52,657 bases of DNA from Brucella daejeonensis (GCF_014199265.1 NZ_JACIJG010000024.1:1-52657), one strand, 5' to 3'; positions 1 through 7,725 are shown, counted from the stretch's first letter. Notes: generated by a model from the letters alone, not told the origin. Numbers and translations: made by a program.

Positions 1-57
1 ATGTGACTACTTCGGGTTCAATCGAGAAATTCCCGTTGAAGGAGATTCCCAAGGGCG

Positions 58-95
58 CTTAGAGTGTCATTTCGCCCCCAGCCGGAACCGACCCC
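58..95 (-). repeat. Tn3-family 38-bp terminal inverted repeat (one transposon end)
   Basis: Read on the minus strand this 38-bp sequence starts GGGGTCGG and ends TCTAAG, the layout of Tn3-family terminal repeats (GGGG at the outer end, a GCGAAA-type box, TAAG at the inner end). It matches the repeat at 52209-52246 at 35 of 38 positions in inverted orientation. The GGGG end faces position 96, so bases 1-57 lie inside the transposon. No gene is recognisable in those 57 bases. The outward flank 96-100 is CAACA, identical to the flank of the other end. Confidence 0.85.
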
Positions 96-143
96 CAACA
101 GCCTGTTCTCCCGCCGCCAGCCCCGCCAAGATCGCCCAAATAA
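96..143 (+). pseudogene. 3' fragment of a small secreted-protein gene split by the transposon
   Basis: Joining 52045-52203 to position 96 keeps one reading frame and gives a 68-residue protein ending in QQPVLPPPAPPRSPK followed by TAA at 141-143. The fragment therefore looks like the proline-rich tail of the gene whose signal-peptide half begins at 52045. The interruption point coincides with the CAACA target duplication. The function of the protein is unknown. Confidence 0.7.
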
Positions 144-153
144 TCAGGAACGG

Positions 154-181
154 AGAGCCGCGTTGCGGCTCTTGCTTGTTT
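154..181 (+). terminator. Rho-independent-like terminator
   Basis: A perfect 8-bp stem (AGAGCCGC / GCGGCTCT, loop GTT) is followed by TGCTTGTTT. It lies 11 bases after the stop of the split small gene and just before the 305-bp repeated leader. A similar GAGCCGC/GCGGCTC hairpin (14455-14471) precedes the second copy of that leader. Confidence 0.6.
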
Positions 182-186
182 GTCTC

Positions 187-488
187 GAGGGGGAGAGATC
201 GGCCGCCGGTCTCTCCCCCGCAACAGGCAAAACCGGTTTCCCCGTCCTTCCGCGGGCGAGCTCGCCGGCGTTGCCGGCGAACTCCCCCTTGTGCAGGACC
301 AGGTGCGCGGATTTGCGCGTCCCGCGCGGATCCTCGCAACCTGTCCCTTCGGGCGGGTGATCCCCCTCCGGTTTTGCCTGTTGCCCCCCTCTCTCCGGTC
401 GGATCGCCGACTGCTCGGGAGCAGGAGCCGGGCTCCTGCCCCTCACCGGGACAGGAAGACCGCTTCGCGGATCAGGAGAGAAAACACC
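187..488 (+). promoter_or_regulatory. Structured leader L1, copy a, upstream of the methyltransferase
   Basis: This GC-rich non-coding leader appears identical, base for base, to 14485-14786; the repeat runs 305 bp including the start codon that follows each copy. It opens with a hairpin (GGGGGAGAGA ... TCTCTCCCCC, about 189-219). A perfect 17-bp long-range stem pairs 220-236 (GCAACAGGCAAAACCGG) with 368-384, enclosing further hairpins. A diverged third copy at 9800-10109 preserves the long stem with compensatory changes. All three copies stop at the start codon of a leading-region gene. No canonical -35/-10 could be picked out. An Frpo-like single-strand promoter or a structured 5' UTR are the likely roles; both are inference. 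Confidence 0.75.
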
Positions 489-1316
489 ATGGCGAAACTC
501 AGCAAAGCACAGCGCAAGGCCCATGCCGAGGCAGAGGCGATCCTGACAAAGGACCGCCTGACCGAGGACGAAAAGGATTTTGTTTTCCAGAACTGGCATG
601 AGGGCGCAAACTTCGAGACCGGCGCGGCTGGCGCATTCTTCACGCCGTGGGACTTGGCAGCAGATTTCCAGATCGATACGCGCAGCGGGCGCGTGATCGA
701 CCTTTGCGCAGGCATCGGCATGTTGAGCTATTTCATCCATCATCGCAGCCTGTGGGGCGGCGGTAGGGGAGCCGATATCACATGCGTTGAGATCAACCCC
801 CGTTATGTGGAGATCGGGCGCAAACTCTTGCCGGAGGCCCGTTGGATCAATGCCGATGTCTTCGACTGGCGCGAGCTTGATCTAGGCCGGTATGATTGCG
901 CCATAGGGAACCCGCCGTTCGGGAGGGTGAAGCGGCAGGGGAATGGCCCGCGTTATCGCGGTCAGGACTTCGAGCTTCACGTTATCGATATCGCTTCTGA
1001 GCTTGCCGACTATGGCGCTTTCATCGTGCCGCAGCAGTCCGCCAGCTTTCGCTATTCCGGAACGCAGCTTTACCAACGTCTTGAGAAGGGGCGCGGCGTC
1101 GATTTCGAGCGTCAGACCGGCCTTGAAATGGTGGGCGGCGCAGGTATCGACACGGCTTTTTATCAAGACAAATGGAAGGACGTTGCCCCCCTTTGCGAGA
1201 TCGTTTGCATTGAATTTGCCGAATGCCGCGAACGCATGAAGGCCGAACGTGACCGGATCGCCGCCCGACCCATGCCGCAAATAATGCGGCAGGCCGAGCA
1301 ACTGGCCTTGCTGTGA
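489..1316 (+). CDS. N6-adenine-type DNA methyltransferase, orphan
   Basis: A 275-residue protein with a class I SAM-dependent methyltransferase fold. The SAM-binding motif I is DLCAGIG (residues 71-77) and the catalytic motif IV is NPPF (141-144), typical of N6-adenine DNA methyltransferases. The start is set by AGGAGAGAAAACACC just upstream; longer in-frame extensions would run through the repeated leader and are not credible. No restriction endonuclease lies nearby, so a protective role (methylating incoming plasmid DNA against host restriction) is more likely than a complete restriction-modification system. It heads a run of tightly packed small plus-strand genes. Sequence specificity cannot be told, and an RNA or protein substrate is not excluded. 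Confidence 0.8.
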   Translation: MAKLSKAQRKAHAEAEAILTKDRLTEDEKDFVFQNWHEGANFETGAAGAFFTPWDLAADFQIDTRSGRVIDLCAGIGMLSYFIHHRSLWGGGRGADITCVEINPRYVEIGRKLLPEARWINADVFDWRELDLGRYDCAIGNPPFGRVKRQGNGPRYRGQDFELHVIDIASELADYGAFIVPQQSASFRYSGTQLYQRLEKGRGVDFERQTGLEMVGGAGIDTAFYQDKWKDVAPLCEIVCIEFAECRERMKAERDRIAARPMPQIMRQAEQLALL

Positions 1317-1330
1317 GGGGAGGGCGGGCA

Positions 1331-1582
1331 ATGTCGAAAATCAGCATCAGCCTTTTGGAAGGCTATCACATCACCGCAACCGACAAACGCCATATCGCGG
1401 CGATTGTCGAACGAGGTTGGCGCGAGGGCGTAACCCGTCAGCGCCGATACAAGATCACAGAGAAAACCGGCGATATTGTCCGCCTTGTGATCGAGCGGAG
1501 CGAAAGGGACATGCAAGGACGGCCCATGATCCGACGCAGCAAGGTTGTCGTCAGGATCGGGGGAGGGCAGGGGCATGCGTGA
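1331..1582 (+). CDS. Small hypothetical protein
   Basis: An 83-residue basic protein, 14 bases after the methyltransferase stop. The ATG at 1331 is preceded by GAGGGGAGGGC, a good ribosome site; an upstream in-frame start at 1313 would overlap the methyltransferase. No signal peptide, membrane segment or known motif is visible. It contains an IERSERD stretch and a basic centre that could bind nucleic acid, but this is only a guess. Its end overlaps the next gene by 8 bases, suggesting coupled translation in one operon. Confidence 0.6.
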   Translation: MSKISISLLEGYHITATDKRHIAAIVERGWREGVTRQRRYKITEKTGDIVRLVIERSERDMQGRPMIRRSKVVVRIGGGQGHA

Positions 1583-1805
1583 GCCGCAAAGCATCACAGT
1601 TTTCGATACCCCCTCAAATCTAGGGGGAAGTTTCACCGTCTCGATTACGAGCGAGATCGACGCGGAAACGGTCAAGGTGCGCGTCTGGTACGGGCGCGCA
1701 ACGCCTAGCGGTTGGGAGTCTTGGAAGGATTGGGACGGATACACGTTCCAGACCCGCCGCGATCTTCTCACCAATCGGCGCGTCATGCGCTTGCGCAAGC
1801 CATGA
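1575..1805 (+). CDS. Small hypothetical protein
   Basis: A 76-residue protein rich in W, Y and charged residues, starting within the 3' end of the preceding gene (ATGCGTGA overlap) with GGAGGGCAGGGGC as ribosome site. No recognised domain. Its stop overlaps the ATG of the following gene (ATGA at 1802-1805), so these small genes form one translationally coupled series behind the methyltransferase. Confidence 0.6.
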   Translation: MREPQSITVFDTPSNLGGSFTVSITSEIDAETVKVRVWYGRATPSGWESWKDWDGYTFQTRRDLLTNRRVMRLRKP

Positions 1806-2269
1806 GCGAGGAACCCACAATGAGCAGCATCACGATTTTTCAGGCGATGGAGTTTTTCGGGACAGGCGATCCATTCTTCGGCGGAAACGCCGCCGATTGG
1901 TGCCTGTACCATCAAGAAGACGGCGGACTTACCTTTGTCGCCAGCCACGAGGCGCAGCGCCGCGAGCTGGTCAAAGCCTATTTCCCGACCGAAATCGAGG
2001 CTCAGGAGGCGGGAGCCGCCGCCAGTGGGCGCAAGGGCCGCGTGTCAGCGTTGCCCGTTACCGCCCGCGCCGAGGTCCCGACCGGTCAAATTCGTTGGCT
2101 TGTCGGAAACCGCCATGTTGGAACTGATGATAACGAGCTTTCCGCCGAGTTTCGGAGCAGGGCAGAAGGGGCAGGCGCAGCCGATCCCGATATAATCGCA
2201 CAGATCGTCGCCTATGCGCTTGCGTGTCACCGGGCCAATCAGGCCCTTTGCATCGCGCTTCGGCTCTGA
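1802..2269 (+). CDS. Hypothetical protein of the methyltransferase operon
   Basis: A 155-residue protein if translation begins at the ATGA overlap with the previous gene. A second ATG at 1820, preceded by GCGAGGAACCC, would give 149 residues and is a fair alternative. The middle is alanine- and glutamate-rich and the C-terminus is hydrophobic and alanine-rich (IIAQIVAYALACH). I do not recognise a family. Position and orientation point to a leading-region accessory protein. Confidence 0.55.
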   Translation: MSEEPTMSSITIFQAMEFFGTGDPFFGGNAADWCLYHQEDGGLTFVASHEAQRRELVKAYFPTEIEAQEAGAAASGRKGRVSALPVTARAEVPTGQIRWLVGNRHVGTDDNELSAEFRSRAEGAGAADPDIIAQIVAYALACHRANQALCIALRL

Positions 2270-2279
2270 GAGAGCGATT

Positions 2280-2654
2280 ATGAGCGGTATGGGACATAAT
2301 GGCGGGCCATCGCTCGATAGCGAGCGGCCCGCAATCGACGGGAAATGCCGCTTGTGTCGGCATTGGTGCGCGCCGTCTGAGTCCTGGGAGAGCAAATATC
2401 GGCTCTTCAAGATGACCGGGAAAGGGCGACGGGTGAAGCGGCCGAGCGGGACATGCGACCGCGTGTTGATAGGCGGAAAGGTTTCCTTCTCAGCAACGAA
2501 CGGCGATTATCGATGCGGAAATTTCGAGGCGAAACCACAGGAAGCGCCAAAGCGTGGCGGTGCTTTCGTGACGATCTGGAAAGGAAATCGCATCATCTGG
2601 CAAGGGCCGGAGGAAGATCAACCGCCAGAGCAACTAGACTTGTTACCGGCCTAA
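2280..2654 (+). CDS. Hypothetical cysteine-rich (possible zinc-binding) protein
   Basis: A 124-residue protein beginning MSGMGHNGGP, an N-terminal signature common to many small alphaproteobacterial plasmid and phage proteins. Cysteines are arranged CRLCRHWC near residue 25 with further single cysteines at CDR and CGN, a pattern that could bind zinc. It starts 10 bases after the preceding gene. The C-terminal part (TIWKGNRIIW) looks like a short beta domain. Function unknown. Confidence 0.6.
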   Translation: MSGMGHNGGPSLDSERPAIDGKCRLCRHWCAPSESWESKYRLFKMTGKGRRVKRPSGTCDRVLIGGKVSFSATNGDYRCGNFEAKPQEAPKRGGAFVTIWKGNRIIWQGPEEDQPPEQLDLLPA

Positions 2655-2675
2655 AATCAGGAGTTGAGGAAAAAC

Positions 2676-2987
2676 ATGAGCCGCTATTCTATTGAACTGG
2701 ATAATAAAGGGCGCACCGACAACGAAGCCGTTATCGGCTATGACAAACCCTTGCGGACATTCTTCCTGCATGGGTTCATTCCCGAGGATTCGGACCTGGA
2801 AGAGCCGGAAGTCTGGCTTGGAGCCTTCCTTGAGGAATTTCCCACGCTGGAATCTCTTGTTGAGGAAGCCCACAGGCAGGGTTGCGAGATTCGCGGCCTG
2901 AAGCATTCGGCCATCGTATCGATGCTCGAAGAGGCAGGGCAGAAATCCGATCCGAGTGTAGGCGAGCGGTTGGGATTGATCAGATAG
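2676..2987 (+). CDS. Hypothetical acidic protein
   Basis: A 103-residue acidic protein. The ATG at 2676 is preceded by GTTGAGGAAAAAC, better placed than the in-frame start at 2664. No motif is recognised. It is the last of the closely spaced genes that begin at 489; the promoter of the toxin-antitoxin block follows within 33 bases of its stop. Confidence 0.6.
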   Translation: MSRYSIELDNKGRTDNEAVIGYDKPLRTFFLHGFIPEDSDLEEPEVWLGAFLEEFPTLESLVEEAHRQGCEIRGLKHSAIVSMLEEAGQKSDPSVGERLGLIR

Positions 2988-3019
2988 GCCACCCATGCCG
3001 GCCAAGCCACCGAAAAGGC

Positions 3020-3052
3020 TTGACTTTTCTGTAAAATCTGTCTATTACAGAA
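3020..3052 (+). promoter_or_regulatory. Promoter with overlapping operator for the toxin-antitoxin block
   Basis: A sigma-70-like promoter, TTGACT (3020-3025), 17-bp spacer, TATTAC (3043-3048), overlaps an inverted repeat TTCTGTAA (3027-3034) / TTACAGAA (3045-3052). The repeat covers the spacer and the -10 box. Phd/YefM antitoxins usually repress their own operon by binding such palindromes, so this is probably the autoregulatory operator. Confidence 0.65.
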
Positions 3053-3084
3053 TTTCCAGAAAACGAGGGAATGAAGGCTAAACC

Positions 3085-3357
3085 ATGAATGACAGAACAA
3101 TTTCCTCTGTCGAGTTCGTTCGGCACTTCGGGCGCTATCACGATGAGGCCATGCGTGAGCCGATCGTTCTGACCAAACATGGTCGCGCTTCCGTGGTTGT
3201 CATGCCGGTGGAGCTATATGAGCGGATGACAAAGGGCACGGAAGATCCTCGAAAGGTCTACCGGACGAGCGAGACCCCGCCCGAGTTGGCCGACATGCTC
3301 TTGTCGGAACTGGATAAGCGCCTCGCGCATGTATCGGACGAGCCGCAGGATGACTAA
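3085..3357 (+). CDS. Phd/YefM-family antitoxin
   Basis: A 90-residue protein with the Phd/YefM pattern: an N-terminal DNA-binding part (SSVEFVRHFGRYHDEAM, then PIVLTKHGRASVVVMPVELYERM) and a flexible acidic C-terminal tail that would wrap and neutralise the toxin. It would repress its own promoter through the palindrome at 3027-3052. The stop overlaps the start of the downstream PemK-like gene by 8 bases, the usual coupling in toxin-antitoxin operons. Confidence 0.8.
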   Translation: MNDRTISSVEFVRHFGRYHDEAMREPIVLTKHGRASVVVMPVELYERMTKGTEDPRKVYRTSETPPELADMLLSELDKRLAHVSDEPQDD

Positions 3358-3772
3358 GCAGTTCGACGATGGCGAGATCGTGGAGTATGAATATCTGTGG
3401 GAGTGGCAGGCGCAGAAAGGTCGCACGAACGCAGAAAAAGGGCGGCCCGTCTGCTTGGCAATGGTCGTTAAGGACAGCAAGCAGGGTATCACGCATCTGA
3501 TCATCTTGCCTATATCCTCGACCCAACCGCGTCCCGATCAGGATGCGTTAGTAATCCCTGCGCTGGAATTGCGCCGGGCCGGTTTGGCGGATTTCAAGGC
3601 TGGCTGGATTACGGTCAGCGAGTACAATTATGATGTTCTGGAAAGATCGTTTTACTTCGATCCGAACCAGAAGCCGCGAGGCCGGTTCAGCGGCCCGTTC
3701 ATGGATCAGATTTTGATACGTTTCCGCCGCTATTTGCGAGAAAAGTGCGGACGCATTGACAGGACAAAGTGA
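3350..3772 (+). CDS. PemK/MazF-like toxin (probable endoribonuclease)
   Basis: A 140-residue protein whose start (3350) overlaps the antitoxin gene. It has the layout of plasmid PemK-like growth inhibitors: GEIVEYEYLWEWQ near the N-terminus, KGRPVCLAMVV, LIILPISSTQP, and a C-terminal helix. MazF/PemK toxins cut mRNA on SH3-like beta-barrel scaffolds. Family assignment is by overall pattern, not by catalytic residues I can point to, so a ParE/Doc alternative cannot be fully dismissed. Its stop overlaps the next start (TGATG), linking this pair to the Fic pair behind it. Confidence 0.6.
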   Translation: MTKQFDDGEIVEYEYLWEWQAQKGRTNAEKGRPVCLAMVVKDSKQGITHLIILPISSTQPRPDQDALVIPALELRRAGLADFKAGWITVSEYNYDVLERSFYFDPNQKPRGRFSGPFMDQILIRFRRYLREKCGRIDRTK

Positions 3773-4098
3773 TGAGCAAGGCCGGATCACGGATTTTGCA
3801 AGGAGCAAAGGAGGCGCTCGCTTTTGCGAAAGGCGAGGCCGATGTGACCGACTTCCACATACTGTGCAACGATCAAGAGGACATCATGGCTCTTGCCCTC
3901 AAGCAGAAGACCCCGGCCATCACCGCCGAGGAAATGGAGCGCCGTCGCAAGATGGTTCGCAGCGCATTTCGTTCTAACGCTATGGAAGGTCTTCGCCCGA
4001 ATCCGGCATGCCAGCCGGTATTTGACGCGTTCATTGCTGGCGAGATCGAGCTTGACGAGATGATGCCGCGCGTTAAGTCCATTCTCGGCATCCAGTAG
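3772..4098 (+). CDS. vbhA: VbhA-like antitoxin of the Fic toxin, with N-terminal extension
   Basis: A 108-residue protein. The C-terminal half carries the class I Fic inhibitory helix motif (S/T)xxxE(G/N), seen here as SNAMEG (68-73). Its Glu competes with ATP gamma-phosphate binding in the Fic active site. The C-terminal half thus matches the VbhA antitoxin, but about 40 extra residues (GAKEALAFAKGEADVTD) precede it and may bind DNA or stabilise the complex. It starts at the TGATG overlap with the PemK-like gene and ends two bases before the Fic gene. Confidence 0.8.
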   Translation: MSKAGSRILQGAKEALAFAKGEADVTDFHILCNDQEDIMALALKQKTPAITAEEMERRRKMVRSAFRSNAMEGLRPNPACQPVFDAFIAGEIELDEMMPRVKSILGIQ

Positions 4099-4100
4099 GC

Positions 4101-5780
4101 ATGTCGTTTACGCTCGCCGACGGCGAGACCCTTCGAAACAAGATAGGGGCCGAGACACACGAGGCGCTAGAAGCGGCCGAGCACCCGGTTCTTGCGATCC
4201 GGCTTCTCGAACTGCGAAGCGGTCTCGGCCCAAAACCCACTTTCGATACGGCCCATCTTCAGGCGCTTCATAAGCACTTGTTTCAGGACGTGTTCGAATG
4301 GGCGGGCGAGCTGCGCCATCATCCATTCACTTTCGCTGACGGTACGCAGGCCTCAATGCCTGCCATGCACAAGATTGGCGGTAAGGATTTCGCGATCGGC
4401 AACGAGATCGACAGAGGCTTGAATAGCCTCATGTCGGATCTCGAATCCCGCAACTTCTTGCGTGGCCTTGATCGCGAAACCTTCGCAACGGAAGCGGCCG
4501 ACGCCTTCGCCCGGATGAATTCCATCCATCCTTTTCGCGAAGGCAACGGCCGGACTCAGCGTGAATTCTTCGCGGCCCTTGCCGAAAGGGCAGGGCATCC
4601 GCTCGAATTCGGCGTGATTTCCGACGAACGCATGACGTTCGTCTCAGTCGCCGCCCATGAACGCGGCGACCTGGCGCCCATGCGTCGCATGTTCGCGGAA
4701 ATCACCGACCCCGATCGCGTGAACGCGCTCGAGGTCGCGCAGCAGGCTATTGAGCGCTTCCGCCCTGTGCAGGCCCCGCACGTCACGGCATGGGACGGTA
4801 TATATATGGCGACGACCGAACCGGGGCAGGATTATCGCGGCGTCTTCAGCGGTGCGGCCGGTCGCAACTTCATGATGCAGAGGGATGATGGCGCGATCAT
4901 CATAGGCAACGTGGTCGATCTGCCGGAGCCGCGCCCGGAATCAGGCGCGCGGCTCTCCTTCACCGCTTCCGATCCTCGCCAACTCCAACCCGCGTATGAG
5001 CAGGCACAAGCGCCGCTCATTGCCGCCGTTACCGATTGGCCGCGAAGCATCGATGAGACCGTGGCGGAGAGGATTTCGGCCCGGCCGACCATGCAGGCCG
5101 CGAACAGCCGCCTTGAGACGGCGGTTTCGGCAGTCTGGCAAGATCCGCAAGCGGTCCTTGCCGAATTGCGCAACCGCATCGAGGTTGAACGCCGTCCCGT
5201 TTCCGAATTTGCGCAGGAAATGCGAACCAATCCGGAGGCTTTCGGCTCGCTCCACGGCAACCGCAGCCTTTTCGGCCGCGATGACGCGGCCCGCGAAAAG
5301 GCGCTTGCTGCCGTTCCGCTCGCCGTCGCTGCGCTCCATGATTACGGGCAGGTACGTGGCTCCCTGGCCGTGGACCTTCGTCGCGACGAAGAGCGCTTTC
5401 GCACTCTTATGCGCGAGCCGGTCAACGATCTGTCACCCGCTGCCCGCGAGCTGGTCGGCCGGATTGAAAAGACACCCGCCCACGAGCTGGGCGCGGTGCT
5501 CGGACAGGGCGACCATAAGCAAGCCTTGACCGAATTGCGCGGCTTTATCGCCAACATTCGTGACCGCTTTGGCGCTCCCGGTTCGCTGGAGCTCGACCGG
5601 GACCGCCTTTCGCGTGCGATTCCGAATGCTTCGCCGGAACGACTTGAGGCGTTCACGGCGGGCTTTTCGCGCGCGCAGTTCATCGTCTCACGCGCCGAAT
5701 CCTTCGAGCAGGCGAACACCCTGCAGGTGGCACAAGGCCACCAGCAGGGCCATGAAAGAGGCAAGACCTTCGAGATGTAG
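4101..5780 (+). CDS. vbhT: Fic-domain AMP-transferase toxin with C-terminal BID secretion domain (VbhT-like)
   Basis: A 559-residue two-part protein. The Fic domain holds the complete motif HPFREGNGRTQR (143-154), which in family members transfers AMP to target proteins; DNA gyrase and topoisomerase IV are the known VbhT targets. After a linker/OB-like segment, residues about 305-530 form a BID domain, the type IV secretion signal of Bartonella Bep effectors and some relaxases, followed by a charged tail. It resembles plasmid-borne VbhT. The same BID module, roughly 60-70% identical by eye, ends the TraA relaxase at 27.6-28.3 kb. Together this suggests the toxin is delivered or positioned through the conjugation machine, with VbhA guarding the donor. 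Confidence 0.88.
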   Translation: MSFTLADGETLRNKIGAETHEALEAAEHPVLAIRLLELRSGLGPKPTFDTAHLQALHKHLFQDVFEWAGELRHHPFTFADGTQASMPAMHKIGGKDFAIGNEIDRGLNSLMSDLESRNFLRGLDRETFATEAADAFARMNSIHPFREGNGRTQREFFAALAERAGHPLEFGVISDERMTFVSVAAHERGDLAPMRRMFAEITDPDRVNALEVAQQAIERFRPVQAPHVTAWDGIYMATTEPGQDYRGVFSGAAGRNFMMQRDDGAIIIGNVVDLPEPRPESGARLSFTASDPRQLQPAYEQAQAPLIAAVTDWPRSIDETVAERISARPTMQAANSRLETAVSAVWQDPQAVLAELRNRIEVERRPVSEFAQEMRTNPEAFGSLHGNRSLFGRDDAAREKALAAVPLAVAALHDYGQVRGSLAVDLRRDEERFRTLMREPVNDLSPAARELVGRIEKTPAHELGAVLGQGDHKQALTELRGFIANIRDRFGAPGSLELDRDRLSRAIPNASPERLEAFTAGFSRAQFIVSRAESFEQANTLQVAQGHQQGHERGKTFEM

Positions 5781-5855
5781 CAGATACGGTTGATGCTTTA
5801 TGCGGCAGTTTGCTAAGTATCGCTATTCCCGTCAGCTATAACGAGGTTGCCGCAT

Positions 5856-6059
5856 ATGAAATTCGCTTACATCGCCTTTGCCATGGTCGGCCTTGCAGGC
5901 TGCACAACCGCCCAAAAAAATCCTTATGACCTGACCGCAGTTTGCCTCACTGACGAAGGAAAACCAGTCTCCAAAGGTATGACCTACAAGGGCAAGACAT
6001 GCGGTCAGTCGGACATGCCGATCGCTGACGGCAAGCCTACTCCGCTTGTCTGGCGATAA
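5856..6059 (+). CDS. Small lipoprotein
   Basis: A 67-residue protein with a short signal peptide ending in a lipobox (VGLAGC, cysteine about residue 16). ATG 5856 is preferred over the in-frame TTG at 5847. The mature part is about 50 residues with two further cysteines (AVC, KTC) that could form a disulphide. Lies 76 bases after the Fic gene and shortly before another exported protein. Function unknown. Confidence 0.65.
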   Translation: MKFAYIAFAMVGLAGCTTAQKNPYDLTAVCLTDEGKPVSKGMTYKGKTCGQSDMPIADGKPTPLVWR

Positions 6060-6076
6060 AAGGGAGGGGAGGGGAC

Positions 6077-6970
6077 ATGAGGACCGGCCTTATCATCGCA
6101 GCCACCATCACGGCGCTGACCGCTTCGACGGCGATCGCGCAGACCTTCGAGACCGTCGATAGGAGCCCCGCCGGCGACCGCTTCGAGAAATCGGTCAATT
6201 TCGATATTCTCGGTATTCACCCCGGCGATACGATAGAGGACGTAAAGACGAAGCTGAAGGCCGAATTTCCGGACGGTCGTGAGCCGGAAGAAACCCGGCT
6301 GAAGGGATCGGTATCAACGCCTGAAGGCGCACGCGCCGAGATTGAGTTCGTCAACGAGATCGCTTCTGGAACTAGTGACGGAAAGAATCAGGTCTACGTG
6401 AATTTTGCTTCCGAGGTCTACGATAACAGAGCGCTTTCGATTCGTCGTATCGTGGGATTTGAGACCTTTACGACCGCAGACGTTTTCCGAAAGCAAGTTG
6501 CCGAGAAATACGGTCAGCCTTCTATTGTCGAAGATGAAGGCGGATTCCTCAAGCTATACTATCTCTACGCGAATGGCCGCTTGGTCTCGGATACCGAAGC
6601 TCCCAAAACCAAGGAAAATTGCAATCGCGTCAACGAAGGAAGCCTTTGCGATTTTGTAGAAGTCCAGCGGTCATCCGATAATCGAAACATTGAGATCGCG
6701 CAGAAGCCATGCGCAGCATTCTTTCACAGTCAATGGCAGTACTTAGGGAAATATCAGGTTGGGGAGCGAAATTCTGTTATTAAGGATGACCGGTGCGACG
6801 GGATCATGGTCGTCAGCATGAGCACATTCCAGCCCGAACTAAACTCGGCAGAATTCACCCTTGTCGATGTCAAGCGGGCCTATGGTCATCAGACCGCCCT
6901 GGACGCCGCGATCGAGGCAAAGCTGAAACAGGGTGTCGATATGGACAAGGTTGCCAAGCCGCGTCTTTGA
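6077..6970 (+). CDS. Secreted hypothetical protein
   Basis: A 297-residue protein with a clear signal peptide (cleavage near AIAQ, residues 19-22). The start is preceded by AGGGAGGGGAGGGG. The mature protein begins with a stretch (FDILGIHPGDTIEDVKTKL) reminiscent of small periplasmic domains that bind or sense, and has two or three cysteine pairs. No family is recognised. Probably co-transcribed with the lipoprotein upstream (17-base gap). Confidence 0.6.
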   Translation: MRTGLIIAATITALTASTAIAQTFETVDRSPAGDRFEKSVNFDILGIHPGDTIEDVKTKLKAEFPDGREPEETRLKGSVSTPEGARAEIEFVNEIASGTSDGKNQVYVNFASEVYDNRALSIRRIVGFETFTTADVFRKQVAEKYGQPSIVEDEGGFLKLYYLYANGRLVSDTEAPKTKENCNRVNEGSLCDFVEVQRSSDNRNIEIAQKPCAAFFHSQWQYLGKYQVGERNSVIKDDRCDGIMVVSMSTFQPELNSAEFTLVDVKRAYGHQTALDAAIEAKLKQGVDMDKVAKPRL

Positions 6971-6996
6971 TCTAATTGCACAGGCGCTATAATAGC

Positions 6997-7725
6997 ATGA
7001 TTGCACCGCCACCTGCATCTGACGCTCCAATTGACGTCGATCACGCATTGAACTTTGCTTTTTTTACAGGCGCGGTGTTAGCCGTGCTTTTGACGCTGAG
7101 CGCTGTTATATGCATCCAATGGCTTCGACGGCTCACGCGATGGATTTGGTGGCTCTATACACCGCAAGGACGGCGCTCCACCGCGAAACACGAAGCCGGT
7201 CACGCCCTTGTTGCATCAGTTCTCGGTGCGGAAATTGTGGGCGTATCTGTTTATCGCAGGGCAGTTGATGGCGACCTAGGATTGTCCGTTCATAGAAATC
7301 CAGTGATTGCTGCAGATACGCTTGAGGATGTTTGGCAAATGTTGGTCAGAGAAATAGCCGTCTGTTTGGCCGGGGGAATGGCAGAGCGGAAATGGTCAAA
7401 CATTGATGCTGTAGCTTACTCAATGGGAGCGTCTAAGGATTTGGCGAAAGTGCAGGCCATGGCCTCACTCGCGAGATTCATTACACACCGCCCTGATCCA
7501 GAGAGCGAGATTAAGAAGGCCTTATACGACGACATTCAGACGCCAAACTGGCAAAGAGCGATAAATGATCTGGCAAGCGCGCTTTTGAGGTCAAACGGAG
7601 CAGGTGTTACCTCTCCTGTGGTTGCTATGGTCGTGGATCAATACATGTTGCAGCTACCTATGGTAAGATCGCTCGCGGAAGCCCGAAATACCACAAACGA
7701 TCCCAGGAACACCGTCATCCCCTGA
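6997..7725 (+). CDS. Membrane-anchored FtsH-like zinc protease domain (peptidase M41) lacking the AAA ATPase
   Basis: A 242-residue protein with one or two hydrophobic segments (about 20-55) followed by the M41 signature HEAGH (65-69). It also has GASKDL (145-149 region), matching the GASNDL of FtsH that supplies the third zinc ligand (Asp148 here). The AAA+ ATPase domain that normally precedes M41 is absent, so it would be an ATP-independent or partner-dependent protease. The ATG at 6997 is chosen; an upstream TTG at 6976 is possible. It converges on the L,D-transpeptidase gene, overlapping it by 11 bases. Confidence 0.72.
   Translation: MIAPPPASDAPIDVDHALNFAFFTGAVLAVLLTLSAVICIQWLRRLTRWIWWLYTPQGRRSTAKHEAGHALVASVLGAEIVGVSVYRRAVDGDLGLSVHRNPVIAADTLEDVWQMLVREIAVCLAGGMAERKWSNIDAVAYSMGASKDLAKVQAMASLARFITHRPDPESEIKKALYDDIQTPNWQRAINDLASALLRSNGAGVTSPVVAMVVDQYMLQLPMVRSLAEARNTTNDPRNTVIP

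Noticed and set aside
180..488. N-terminal extension of the methyltransferase (and of ardC and the ParB-like protein) through the L1 leader
   Set aside because: The frame happens to be open, but conservation stops exactly at the internal ATG with a good ribosome site, and the leader variation between copies supports base pairing, not codons.
187..488. Known riboswitch class in the L1 leader
   Set aside because: No recognised ligand-binding core could be matched, and the same leader precedes genes with unrelated functions.
144..743. Long minus-strand open frame of 199 codons over the L1 leader and methyltransferase start; a near match over 14478-15056
   Set aside because: It exists only because the leader is GC-rich and repeated; it has no ribosome site, no recognisable domain and lies antisense to a clear methyltransferase or ardC gene.
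489..1316. Complete restriction-modification system
   Set aside because: None of the following small genes shows endonuclease motifs, and no specificity subunit is present.
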